Assembly (NCBI RefSeq): GCF_014764405.1 | Contig: NZ_CP061725.1 | Location: 2,666,001-2,730,000, forward strand | Reading direction: 5' to 3' | DNA length: 64,000 nucleotides | Source of the DNA: Micromonospora craniellae | Lineage (GTDB): Bacteria; Actinomycetota; Actinomycetes; Mycobacteriales; Micromonosporaceae | Part shown: positions 54,822-63,370 of the stretch, piece by piece | Layout of the letters: every line of letters starts with the position of its first letter | How positions within the stretch are numbered: the stretch's first letter is position 1 | Program-made: the position numbers and the translations under genes | Notes under the pieces: model-generated | Told to the model about the DNA's origin: nothing | What the model saw: only the letters and a program-made list of their open reading frames with translations | Database searches by the model: none

Positions 54822-55742
54822 TCAGTGAAGGTACTCGCCGAATGTGGTGAAGTAGTCGAGGGCGCGCACTGGTGGGCCGGTCTCGGTGCGGACCTGGAGC
54901 AGCACCACCCCGCGGTCGTCGCCGTCGCCTGGGCCGCCGCTGGCGACGACCACGCCGCCGTAGTGGGCCTTGACGATCCGGCCGGGAGTGCCGCCGTAGG
55001 CCCGGGTCGGCCGGGTGGCGGCCTTGACCCAGAGCTGGAGCCCGCGGTGCGTTGTCCACGCGTTGACGAACGGGTCCGACTGGCCTCGTACCAGGTTGCA
55101 GATCGCGGTGGCGCTGTCCCGCCAGTCGATCCGGGTGTCCTCGATCCCGATCCGGTGGTAGAACGACGCTCCCTCGGGTGGCTGCGGCTCGCCCCGGCGC
55201 CCCTCGGCGACCCGGTCCAACGCTTCCAGCGTGACCGGCACGTACTCCGCGAGGAGCCGGTCGAGGATCTGCCCGGCGGTGTCGTATGGGCCGATCTTCA
55301 CGCGGGTCTGGGTGATCACTGGCCCGGTGTCCAGCTCCTCTGCCATGTAGTGAACGGTGAGGCCGGTCTCCTCCTCGCCGTTGCGGATCGCCCAGTTGAC
55401 CGCGCCGAACCCCGCGTACGCGGGCAGCAGCGCGTCGTGCGTGTTGACCGCGCCACGTTCGGGGATCCGCAGCACCTCCGCCGGCACCCGGGTCCGCCAG
55501 TTGGTGGAGACGATGACCTCCGGCGCGAGTTCGCGCAGCTGCTCGTGCAGGTCGGACTCGCGGGCGTTGGTCGAGTAGCGCACCCGCAGTCCCAGATCGG
55601 CAGCGGCCAGCTCCACGTCCGGCTCGCCGAGGCCGCTGAACTCGGCCCGGTGGGTCAGCACGAGCAGCACCTCGTGGTGCGGGGCGATGCCCCGCAGCAC
55701 GGTGGCACCCAGCTTGCCGTAGCCGAAGAAGACGATCCTCAT
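54822..55742 (-). CDS. Methionyl-tRNA formyltransferase-like N-formyltransferase
   Basis: A 306-residue formyltransferase (10-formyl-THF to amine). The catalytic Asn100-His102 (AVNTHDALLPAYAGFGAVNWAI) and Asp138 (ELDTGPVI) triad of the Fmt family is intact, and a C-terminal OB-fold domain (LQLWVKAATRPT, GGTPGRIVKAHYGGVVVAS) is present. The start ATG overlaps the stop of the argG-like gene (ATGA). Being inside a peptide-synthetase operon, it most likely formylates an amino acid side chain, a free amine or a sugar amine instead of initiator tRNA; the substrate is unknown. Confidence 0.87.
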   Translation of the reverse strand: MRIVFFGYGKLGATVLRGIAPHHEVLLVLTHRAEFSGLGEPDVELAAADLGLRVRYSTNARESDLHEQLRELAPEVIVSTNWRTRVPAEVLRIPERGAVNTHDALLPAYAGFGAVNWAIRNGEEETGLTVHYMAEELDTGPVITQTRVKIGPYDTAGQILDRLLAEYVPVTLEALDRVAEGRRGEPQPPEGASFYHRIGIEDTRIDWRDSATAICNLVRGQSDPFVNAWTTHRGLQLWVKAATRPTRAYGGTPGRIVKAHYGGVVVASGGPGDGDDRGVVLLQVRTETGPPVRALDYFTTFGEYLH

Positions 55743-56965
55743 GGCTTCGCCGTCCCGGTGGCCCGCCCTGCCCGGAAGCGGACGGTGTTGACCCGCAGCC
55801 AGCCGGAGGAGTCGCGCTGGTCGAACACGTTGTCCGCCTCGAAGGTGGCGAACGCGGTGTCGTAGCGGCTGTGCGGGGAGCGGCGGCCGATCACCTGGAC
55901 GGTGCCCCGGTGCACTCGCAGGATCGCGTCGCCGGTGACGTTCTGCTGGCTGAAGTCGATGGCTGTCTGCAACATCAGCCGTTCGGGGGCGAACCACAGG
56001 CCCCGGTAGACCAGGGCGGTGTACTTCGGCATCAGCTCCTCCTTGAGCTGCGCCACCTCCGGGTCGAGCACCAGCGACTCCACCGCCCGGTGAGCGTGCC
56101 AGAGCAGGCTGCCCGAGGGCGCCTCGTAGATGTTGCGGGTCTTCATGCCGAAGATCCGGTTCTCCACGATGTCCAGGCGGCCGATCCCGTGCCGGCGGCC
56201 GATCTCGTCGAGCGCCTCCAGCACGGCGCTCGCTGACAGGGGCGTGCCGTTGACGCCGACCGGGTTGCCGCCCTGGAAGTGGATCTCGACGGTCTCGGGC
56301 TCGTCCGGGGTGTCGGCGATGTCGCGCACCCGGAACAGCAGGCCCTCCGGCGCGGGCTGCGTCGGGTCCTCCAGCGCCTCGCCCTCGTACGAGGTGTGCA
56401 GCAGGTTGCTGTCGATGGAGTACGGCCGCTCACCACTGCTCAGGTCCAGCTCGATGCCGTGCCGTTCGGCGTAGGCGAGCAGGTCGCTGCGGGAGGACAG
56501 GTCCCACTCCCGCCACGGGCTAATCACTGTGAGGTCGGGGCGCAGCGCGGCGAAGGTCATCTCGAAGCGGACCTGGTCGTTGCCCTTGCCGGTGGCCCCG
56601 TGCGCAACGGCGTCGGCCCCGACCTCCTCGGCCACCCGCACCTGTGCCGCGGCGATCAGCGGCCGGCCGATGGAGGAGCCCATCAGGTACTGCCCCTCGT
56701 AGAGGGCGTTGGCCCGGTACATCGGGAAGGCGTAGTCCCGGGCGAACTGCTCGCGTAGGTCGACCACCCGCACCTCGTCCGCGCCGAGCTTCTCGGCCTT
56801 GCGGGCGGCGGTGTCCAGCTCCTCGCCTTGGCCCAGGTCGGCGATGAACGCGGTCAGCCGGCACCGGTAGCGCTCCTTGAGCCACACCAGGGCCACCGAG
56901 GTGTCGAGCCCGCCGGAGAAGGCGAGCACGATGTGCTGGGGGGCGATGTTGTTCCGAGCCGACAT
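55739..56965 (-). CDS. Argininosuccinate synthase homologue in the peptide operon
   Basis: A 408-residue full-length ArgG-family ligase (ATP-dependent joining of citrulline and aspartate). The PP-loop AFSGGLDTSVAL, the block GATGKGNDQVRFE, YSIDSNLLHTSYEGEAL and SRYDTAFATFEADNVFDQRD are all present. I chose ATG 56965 (GGAGAGG 10 bases upstream); GTG 56974 overlaps the previous stop but lies too close to the ribosome site. No argH is nearby and the genome should have a housekeeping argG, so this copy probably serves the pathway: raising arginine supply or making a C-N bond to aspartate on a ureido compound. Both are inferences. Confidence 0.9.
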   Translation of the reverse strand: MSARNNIAPQHIVLAFSGGLDTSVALVWLKERYRCRLTAFIADLGQGEELDTAARKAEKLGADEVRVVDLREQFARDYAFPMYRANALYEGQYLMGSSIGRPLIAAAQVRVAEEVGADAVAHGATGKGNDQVRFEMTFAALRPDLTVISPWREWDLSSRSDLLAYAERHGIELDLSSGERPYSIDSNLLHTSYEGEALEDPTQPAPEGLLFRVRDIADTPDEPETVEIHFQGGNPVGVNGTPLSASAVLEALDEIGRRHGIGRLDIVENRIFGMKTRNIYEAPSGSLLWHAHRAVESLVLDPEVAQLKEELMPKYTALVYRGLWFAPERLMLQTAIDFSQQNVTGDAILRVHRGTVQVIGRRSPHSRYDTAFATFEADNVFDQRDSSGWLRVNTVRFRAGRATGTAKP

Positions 56966-56970
56966 GGCGG

Positions 56971-57729
56971 TCACACCTCTCCGGCGGGCGCGGTGGCCCA
57001 CAGCTGGTCCATGGTCTCGTGGGTGAAGTCGCGGGTCAGGTCGGACGTGGAGGCGTACCCCATGTTGATGATCTTGCGACGACCCTTGCGGACCGGGGCG
57101 ACCCGGTGCAGCGTGGTGTTGGTCCGCATCAGGTAAAGGTCACCGGGGAACAGCTCCATCGAGTAGATCGGGCGGCTGATGAACGCACGGTTGACCTCCG
57201 GGCGCTGCTTGTTCCAGGTGGTGCCGGGCACGCACTGGACGAAACCGCCATGCTCCACCGGCGGGCACTCGATCACCCAGACCAGGGCGAAGGTGAAGTC
57301 GTCCCAGTGCCAGCCGTGGGTGTCGCCGTCCTTCTCCAGGCAGGTGATGACGAACTGCTCCGGCTCGTACGGGCACGGGTGCACCGGCTCGCCGGCCACC
57401 TCCGACAGCATCCGCAGGATCGGCTCCGCCGTGTAGATCCCGCTGATCACGGTGCCCAGGTCGGCGATCTCGGCCCGTGTCACGTTGCGCATCCGGCGCG
57501 GCGTGTAGTCGGTCTCGGCGAACCGCAGGTCACGTCGCGTGCCCGCCTTGTCGATCAGCTCATTCACCTCGTCGGCGACCGCCTTCTTGACGCTGTCGGG
57601 GGCGATGAAGGAGACCTTCGTGTGCCCCAGGTAGGAGAAGTCGCGGCGGGCCGTGGCGATGTCGTCCGGCGCTACCTCGCGCTCCACGTGCTCCCGCAGC
57701 TCCTGGTACAAAACCTTCGAGTCGAACAC
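56971..57729 (-). CDS. Fe(II)/2-oxoglutarate-dependent oxygenase
   Basis: A 252-residue non-heme iron oxygenase. The facial triad is His141-x-Asp143 (GWHWDDF) and a distal His208 (TTLHRVAP), with Arg217 or Arg218 (KGRRKI) for 2-oxoglutarate. The N-terminal FSYLGHTKVSFIAPDSV and the VWVIECPPVEHGGFVQCVPGTTWNK block resemble the family that includes free-amino-acid hydroxylases and halogenases; the HxD (not HxG) motif argues for hydroxylation or desaturation. GTG start with AAGGAGGA. Next to an ArgG homologue, an arginine or citrulline-type substrate is plausible but unproven. Confidence 0.88.
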   Translation of the reverse strand: MFDSKVLYQELREHVEREVAPDDIATARRDFSYLGHTKVSFIAPDSVKKAVADEVNELIDKAGTRRDLRFAETDYTPRRMRNVTRAEIADLGTVISGIYTAEPILRMLSEVAGEPVHPCPYEPEQFVITCLEKDGDTHGWHWDDFTFALVWVIECPPVEHGGFVQCVPGTTWNKQRPEVNRAFISRPIYSMELFPGDLYLMRTNTTLHRVAPVRKGRRKIINMGYASTSDLTRDFTHETMDQLWATAPAGEV

Positions 57730-57741
57730 GGATCCTCCTTC

Positions 57742-60171
57742 TTAACCTCGCGTCGCCACGACGCGTGCGAAATCGATGACGGTCGCTGCTACCTGCGCCA
57801 CGGCGGCGGAGTGCAGCACTCCGAAGTGGTCAGTGTGAATCCGGTGGGACTGTGCTGTCCCGACGCGGGCTGTCCACTGGTCGAGCTGCGCGTCGAGCAA
57901 ATCCGCGCTGATCACCAGCGCGGGGGTGTCGACCGGGTCGTCGTGGACGTACCCGGCACTGGCCCGCAGGTGACGCTCGTAGCTGTGCCATCGGTGCGCC
58001 AGCAACGCCGTCGGCACGGGCTGCCCGACGGCCGCCAGGCAGGCCGCGAGTGCTCCGATCGCCAGCCGCTCGTCGAAGCCGGCCGGCTCCGCGGCGACCG
58101 TAACCCGGGGCCTCGGGGTGTCCGGCTCCAGGCCGAGAGCCCGGTAGGCGTTCTCCGTGAAGGTCTCGAAGCGTTGCCGGACGCCGTCGGCCGGCAGCTC
58201 ATACCCGACCGGCGGGGCGGAATCCAGCAGCACCAGCGCCGAACGCCGCCCGACCTGGTCGGCGGCCATCTGGTAGGCGACCTGACCACCGAACGACCAC
58301 CCGCCGAGAAGGTCCGGGACCAGGCTGGCGGCGTCCAGGTCGGCCCGGTAGCGGCGGGCCAGCTCCGGCACCGTCGGCAGTTGCGCGCTGTCGCGGGAGG
58401 CCGTCACAAGCCAGTGCTCCGGCAGCTCCGCCAACAGGTCCTGGTAGTCCTGCGGGCTGCCCCCGGCGCCGTGTACCAGGTGCAGGTGCGGGCCCGAGCC
58501 GTCCCGCAGCCGCACCAGCGTCGACTCCGCCGAGACCGGCTCGGACTCACCGCCCAGCAGGTCGACCAGCCGTTGCGGGGTCGGCTCGCCCAACCATCGC
58601 ACGACGTCCACCGTCGGCCTCCCGTCGGCGGCCAGCGCGTCCACGAGGCGCAGGGCGCTCAGCGAGTTGCCGCCAGCGGCGAAGAAGTCGACGTCCGGCC
58701 CGGCCGGCGGAGCGCCGAGCACGTCGGTCCAGGCGGCGGCGACGTGGCGCCACTCCGCCGACTCGGGCAGCGGACCGACCGCCGGGTCGCGGTCATCGGT
58801 GGCCGGGGCCTCGCGGCCGGCGCGGGCGCGGGTGGCGACGTCGAACGAGCCGACCGTACGCTGCGGCTCGGCGCCGCCCTCGGCCAGCACCGCGTCCAGG
58901 TCGTGCAGCAGCGCCAGCACGCTGCTCTCCCGGTAGCGTCCGGTGTGGTACTCGATCTCGGCGAGGTAGCCGCCGTCGGCCTCCCAGACCGACATCGCCA
59001 CGTCGGCTCGGGCGGCCCGGTTGGGGCTGGACAGCAGCGTCGCCGGGACCGGGCCGATCCGCAGGTCAGTACCGATCGGGCCGAGGTAGCTCAGGAGCAG
59101 CGGCGCGGGGTCGCCAAGGGCCGCCCGCGTCTGCTGGGGCAGCGCCCCGAACACCACCGGGTACGGCACCGCCTGATGGGTCAGCATCTGCCACATGCCG
59201 TCGCGGGCCGCACCCACCACCGCGGCGACGGTGTCCGCCTCGGCGACCCTGGCCCGGGCCACGCAGAGGTTCGCGGTGTAGCCGAGCAGCGCCTGGTCGC
59301 GGGCGGTCATCCGGTTCGCGGTTACCACGCCCACCGCCACGTCCGGCCCGGCTCCGGCCCGGGCGAGCACGAGTTGGGCCGCAGCGAGGACGATCGCGAA
59401 TGGGGTGGCGAAGGTGACCCTGGCCAGCGCCGCGATTCCGGCGCCCGCCTCGGCGCTGAAGCCGTAGCGCAGGATCGCGCCGGGTGCGCCGCTGGCCACC
59501 ACGCCCGGCTGGTCGGGTTCCAGGACGGCGGAGGCGGCGCCGGCGAGCGCGTCGCACCAGTACGCCAGGCTCTTGTCCCACCGGCCGTCCGCGCGGGCCG
59601 CGGCCTGCTCCCGGGCGTACGTGCTGAACGGCACCGGGTCGGCCGGGAAGCTCACGACACGCCCCTCCCGCACGGCCGCGTACGCCTCGGACAGCTCGCT
59701 GACGAGCAGCTGGACCGCCCAACCGTCGAGCACTATGTGGTGCACTGTCAGCAGCACCTCGTGCCGATCGTCGACCCGGACCAGGGTGATCCGGGCCAGC
59801 GGCGCCGCCTCCGGGTCCACCGGCGCGGCGTGCACCTCCTCGGCGACGAGCCGCAGCAGCGTGCCCGGGTCGGCGTCGCCCGGGTCGTCCACCTCCAGCC
59901 GGTGCAGGCCGACGACGACGCGGGACGCCACCACCAGCGTGACGGCGTCCGCCTCCCGCACCACCGAGGTCCGCAGCGCCTCGTGCCGGTCGACCATCGC
60001 CTGCCAGGCGGCGGCCAACGCCGCCTCGTCGAGCGGCTCGTCCACCCCGAGCCGCCAGGTGAGGTGGTAGACGGACCGGTCGCGGGCCCGCTGGTGCACC
60101 CACCACAGGGCCTCCTGCATCGCGGTGGCCGGAACCGGTCCGAGGACGGCCCCGGCGTCCTGCTCAGCCAC
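57742..60171 (-). CDS. Nonribosomal peptide synthetase, C-PCP-TE
   Basis: An 809-residue NRPS protein without its own A domain. Condensation domain at about 10-430 (HHIVLDG at 144-150); peptidyl carrier at about 470-540 (Ser503 in FFAAGGNSLSAL); type I thioesterase at about 550-809 (Ser626 in GWSFGGQ, an Asp in LLDSAPP, His in HTDHFGVLH). The GTG start overlaps the adenylation gene stop by 8 bases, so the two are made together and the A protein probably loads this carrier in trans. A single C-PCP-TE line would join one amino acid to an upstream acyl or peptidyl unit, or to a small-molecule acceptor, and release it. Confidence 0.94.
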   Translation of the reverse strand: MAEQDAGAVLGPVPATAMQEALWWVHQRARDRSVYHLTWRLGVDEPLDEAALAAAWQAMVDRHEALRTSVVREADAVTLVVASRVVVGLHRLEVDDPGDADPGTLLRLVAEEVHAAPVDPEAAPLARITLVRVDDRHEVLLTVHHIVLDGWAVQLLVSELSEAYAAVREGRVVSFPADPVPFSTYAREQAAARADGRWDKSLAYWCDALAGAASAVLEPDQPGVVASGAPGAILRYGFSAEAGAGIAALARVTFATPFAIVLAAAQLVLARAGAGPDVAVGVVTANRMTARDQALLGYTANLCVARARVAEADTVAAVVGAARDGMWQMLTHQAVPYPVVFGALPQQTRAALGDPAPLLLSYLGPIGTDLRIGPVPATLLSSPNRAARADVAMSVWEADGGYLAEIEYHTGRYRESSVLALLHDLDAVLAEGGAEPQRTVGSFDVATRARAGREAPATDDRDPAVGPLPESAEWRHVAAAWTDVLGAPPAGPDVDFFAAGGNSLSALRLVDALAADGRPTVDVVRWLGEPTPQRLVDLLGGESEPVSAESTLVRLRDGSGPHLHLVHGAGGSPQDYQDLLAELPEHWLVTASRDSAQLPTVPELARRYRADLDAASLVPDLLGGWSFGGQVAYQMAADQVGRRSALVLLDSAPPVGYELPADGVRQRFETFTENAYRALGLEPDTPRPRVTVAAEPAGFDERLAIGALAACLAAVGQPVPTALLAHRWHSYERHLRASAGYVHDDPVDTPALVISADLLDAQLDQWTARVGTAQSHRIHTDHFGVLHSAAVAQVAATVIDFARVVATRG

Positions 60172-61729
60172 GGGTGGCGAGCAGCTCGGAGGCCAACCGC
60201 TTGCGGTCGACCTTGTCCACCTCGGTCAGCGGGATCTCCGCCCGGTGGTGGAACGCCCGTGGCCGCATGTACGGCGGAAGGTGCCCCACCAATCGGGTGA
60301 GGTCATCGTCAGCAAGCGACGCGCCCGTGTAGACGGCGTGCAGGTCCAGCTCCCCGTCGTCGCCGGCGACGGTGAGCACCACCGCCTCCACCACGTCGAC
60401 GTGGGCACGCAGCGCGGCCTCAATCTCGGCCAGCTCGACGCGGTTGCCGCGTACCTTCACCTGGTGGTCGATGCGGCCCTGGTGCACGAGTTCGCCGAAC
60501 TCGCGGCGGACCCGGTCGCCTGTGCGGTACCAGTGTGCGGCGGTCAACGGCTCGGTGCCGTCGTAGAGGCGGGCCCGCTCGCCGTCGAAGGAGACGAAGC
60601 GGCCCGCGTTCTCGGCCGGGTCCAGGTAGCCGGGGAAGCGCTGCTCGCCGCGGACACACAGCTCGCCGTCGTCGCACGGGCGCAGGTCCTCGTCGAGCAG
60701 CACGTAGTCGAGGTGCGGGTAGATGTCCCCGATCGGCACCGAGCGGTTCGACGACTCGATCCGCGCGGCCGGGTCGGCGGGCACCTCGTACGCGGTGACG
60801 ATGACCGTGGTCTCGGTCGGGCCGTAGCAATTGATCACGGCGGTGTTCGGCGCGGCGGCCGTCCAGTCGTTGACCTGCTCGATGGTGAGCGGCTCCCCGC
60901 CGAAGGAACTCAACCGCAGGGTCGGCATGCTCTCCGGTGCCAGGGCCCGCAGCCGCTTGGCGAACGAGATCAGCGACGGCACCGACAGCCAGTGCGTGAG
61001 CCGCTTGGTGTTGATGAAGCGCACCGGCGTCAGCACGTCCCCGCGCTGGGCAACGCACAGGGTGGCCCCAGTGCCCCACGCGCCGAACATCGCCAGGATC
61101 GAGCCGTCGAAGCACATCTCGAAGGTCTGCGAGACCCGCGACTCGGGCCGGAACCGGTACCGCTTGATCACTTCGGTGAGGAACGAGTCGACGTTGGCGT
61201 GGGTCGCCGGCACGCCCTTGGGCTTCCCGGTCGTCCCGCTGGTGAAGATGATGTACGCGAAGTCGTCGCGGCCCCGCTCCACGGCCGGCGGGATCTCCGA
61301 CGTGTCGCCCGGGGCGAGGTACCGGCGCCAGCCCTCACCGGTCAGGTCGAGGACCCGGACGGTGGTCTGCGAGCGGAACTCGGCCAGCCCGTCGCCGGAG
61401 GTGTCGTCGACCATGACGAGGTCGAGGTCCGCCTCGTCGGTGATGGCGAGGTTGCGGGCCGCCGGGTTGGCGGGGTTGAGCGGAACCACCGTCGCGCCCA
61501 GCCGCAGGGCGGCCAGGTAGGCGATGTAGCCGACGAGGCTGCGGGAGGTGAGCAGTCCGACCCGGCGCGGTGGCCGCCCCGGCACCCCCTGCATGGCAGC
61601 CGACAACCGCCCGGCCGCGGCCCGCAACTCGGCATAGGTCAGTGCGTCCGAGGCGACCTCGATCGCCACGTTGTCCGGGTGTTGCCGGGCCGACGTACGG
61701 AACCAGTCGTAGAGGGTACGGGTCTGCAT
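60164..61729 (-). CDS. Stand-alone NRPS adenylation protein
   Basis: A 521-residue AMP-forming adenylation enzyme. Core motifs: A3 YIIFTSGTTGKPKG, A4 QTFEMCFDGS, A5 INCYGPTETT, A7 HWYRTGD, A8 GRIDHQVKVRGNRVELAEIE and A10 TEVDKVDRKRL with the catalytic Lys. The Asp of FDGS fits the residue that holds the alpha-amino group, so the substrate is an amino acid, but I do not predict which. No carrier domain is fused. It probably charges the PCP of the adjacent C-PCP-TE protein. Start ATG 61729. Confidence 0.93.
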   Translation of the reverse strand: MQTRTLYDWFRTSARQHPDNVAIEVASDALTYAELRAAAGRLSAAMQGVPGRPPRRVGLLTSRSLVGYIAYLAALRLGATVVPLNPANPAARNLAITDEADLDLVMVDDTSGDGLAEFRSQTTVRVLDLTGEGWRRYLAPGDTSEIPPAVERGRDDFAYIIFTSGTTGKPKGVPATHANVDSFLTEVIKRYRFRPESRVSQTFEMCFDGSILAMFGAWGTGATLCVAQRGDVLTPVRFINTKRLTHWLSVPSLISFAKRLRALAPESMPTLRLSSFGGEPLTIEQVNDWTAAAPNTAVINCYGPTETTVIVTAYEVPADPAARIESSNRSVPIGDIYPHLDYVLLDEDLRPCDDGELCVRGEQRFPGYLDPAENAGRFVSFDGERARLYDGTEPLTAAHWYRTGDRVRREFGELVHQGRIDHQVKVRGNRVELAEIEAALRAHVDVVEAVVLTVAGDDGELDLHAVYTGASLADDDLTRLVGHLPPYMRPRAFHHRAEIPLTEVDKVDRKRLASELLATRG

Positions 61730-61739
61730 CGCACATCCT

Positions 61740-62681
61740 TCACAGGGTCTGCCGGTGCGGGCGTTCCGCCGCCGGCGCTGGGGCGGCTGGCCGGTCTCGT
61801 TCCAGCCGCCGCAGGTGGTCGAAGGTGGTCCGCACCAGCGCGGACCGGGGGCGCCCTCGGCGGGCCGACTCCACCGCGAAGCGCAGCGCCCTGGGCAGGT
61901 CCGCCCAGCCCCGCGCCGCCTCGTCGTCGCCGAGGTGGCGGTACCGGAACGTCCGGTGCTGGGCGACGGCCCAGAGGTCGTCCAGGTGTGGCCCGGCGGC
62001 CTCCGGGTGCGCGACGACGTGGTCGCGGAGGAACTCCAGAGCGGCGTCCTCGTCGAGCAGCCAGTCGCCGGGCAGCTCCGGCTCATTCCCGGCGGCATCC
62101 GTACGGACCAGCCACTGCGGCTGCGCGCCGGCCGGCGGGGGCCGCCAGAAGCCGAAGGCCAGCGCGTTGCGTCGGTCCTGTTCCGGGCACCACGACGGCG
62201 GCGGGGCCATCGCGGCGAGCAGGCCGGCGGTGCCGAGCCAGCCGGCGTACGGCTCCTGCTCACCGGCGGGCAGCAGCCCGCTGAAAGCGTCGACCACGTG
62301 CCAGTTGTCGCCGCGCCGGTCGTCGACCAGCAGCCAGTGCGGTGCGTGCGCGGTGCCGTCGGCCGAGGGGGACCAGGGCAGCGCCGCGTTGTCGGCGACC
62401 ACCAGCACCCGACCGTGGCGCCGCAGCTCCGCGTCGACGCGGTCGACGACGTCGTCGGCCGGGGCGGTAGCCCACGCCAGCCGGGTGCCGTCCGGCAGCC
62501 GGTCGAGCGGCACCCGGTGATGGGAGAAGGCAAGCTCCCGCTCCGGCAGGTCCGTGCGCACCGCGACGCGTACCGAGTCGGCGAAACGGTCGGGGGTGTC
62601 GGCGAACTCGCCGGCCTGGTAGGCGGCCAGGTTCGCGGTGTAGCAGCTCAGCCCGGCGAACCGGGGGTCCGGGGCGGTCAT
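61740..62681 (-). CDS. BtrH-like/papain-fold protein of unknown function
   Basis: A 313-residue protein with a possible cysteine-transferase triad: Cys13 in FAGLSCYTANLAAY, His115 in APHWLLVDDR and Asp131 in WHVVDAFSG. The layout (Cys near the N-terminus, then H-x-x-x-V-D...VVD) recalls BtrH, which moves an acyl group from a carrier protein to an amine in butirosin biosynthesis. The C-terminal half is helical. Start ATG 62681 overlaps the PPTase stop (ATGA). A carrier-to-acceptor transfer job in this operon is an inference; the similarity is weak. Confidence 0.65.
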   Translation of the reverse strand: MTAPDPRFAGLSCYTANLAAYQAGEFADTPDRFADSVRVAVRTDLPERELAFSHHRVPLDRLPDGTRLAWATAPADDVVDRVDAELRRHGRVLVVADNAALPWSPSADGTAHAPHWLLVDDRRGDNWHVVDAFSGLLPAGEQEPYAGWLGTAGLLAAMAPPPSWCPEQDRRNALAFGFWRPPPAGAQPQWLVRTDAAGNEPELPGDWLLDEDAALEFLRDHVVAHPEAAGPHLDDLWAVAQHRTFRYRHLGDDEAARGWADLPRALRFAVESARRGRPRSALVRTTFDHLRRLERDRPAAPAPAAERPHRQTL

Positions 62682-63370
62682 CGCGTACCCACCCCGTGCG
62701 CCACGCTCGCCGGGACCCGCGTGTGCCCGCGCAGGCTCACCCACCGCAGGCCGGCCCAGCAGCCCGTCCGCCGTCCCGCCGGCACCGCGATGGCCCAGGG
62801 CCGACCGGCGAGGCCGGCTCCGGTCGCCTTCACGCACGCCTCCTGTACCGTCCAGATCCAGGCGAACTCGCGGTCCCGCGCCGCCTCGGGCAGCCGGTTA
62901 AGGGCGGCCCGCACCGCCGGGTCGCAGCAGCGCCGCAGCAGGGCCGGCGGCACGGTCACGGGTACCTGGACGTCGACGCCGACCGGTACGCCCCGCCCGA
63001 GCGCGGCGGCCACCGTCCCGGCGTCGTGGGACAGGCTGACGCTGACCTCCGGCCACTCGGGGAGGTGGGGCTGGCCTCCGTCGTGGGCGGCGATCGGCGT
63101 GGCCCCGGCCGTCCGGCCCAGCTCAGCGGCGAGCAGCAGGCGCAGCAGCGCCCGCGCGGCCAGCCGCTCGGCGCGCGGGCCGGCGGGTAGATCGCCGACG
63201 GTCGCCAGGTCGGACGGGGCCGGTGGAAGGTGGGTGAGCAGCCGCTGCTCGGCCACCGCCACCCGCACCCGGGCGCCCAACCGCAGCCGGACGACGCCGC
63301 CGTGGCGGCCCGTCGTGGCCCGCCGCGGTCGCGCCCGGCAGGCCAGCGCCGCCCGTTGCCGTGCCGTCAC
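62678..63370 (-). CDS. 4'-Phosphopantetheinyl transferase (Sfp/Gsp type)
   Basis: About 230 residues; converts apo carrier proteins to holo form with CoA. Motifs: VSVSLSHDAGTVAAAL, GVPVGVDVQV (metal Asp) and FAWIWTVQEACVKATGAGL (W...KEAxxK region, here QEACVK). The start is one of two adjacent GTG codons (63370 or 63373); 63370 overlaps the upstream stop as GTGA. It would serve the PCP in this operon; PksE carries its own PPTase domain. Confidence 0.88.
   Translation of the reverse strand: MTARQRAALACRARPRRATTGRHGGVVRLRLGARVRVAVAEQRLLTHLPPAPSDLATVGDLPAGPRAERLAARALLRLLLAAELGRTAGATPIAAHDGGQPHLPEWPEVSVSLSHDAGTVAAALGRGVPVGVDVQVPVTVPPALLRRCCDPAVRAALNRLPEAARDREFAWIWTVQEACVKATGAGLAGRPWAIAVPAGRRTGCWAGLRWVSLRGHTRVPASVAHGVGTR

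Noticed and set aside
56971..57729. Fe/2OG halogenase of the BesD type
   Set aside because: The iron site reads HxD (His141-Trp-Asp143); halogenases have Gly or Ala in place of the Asp.
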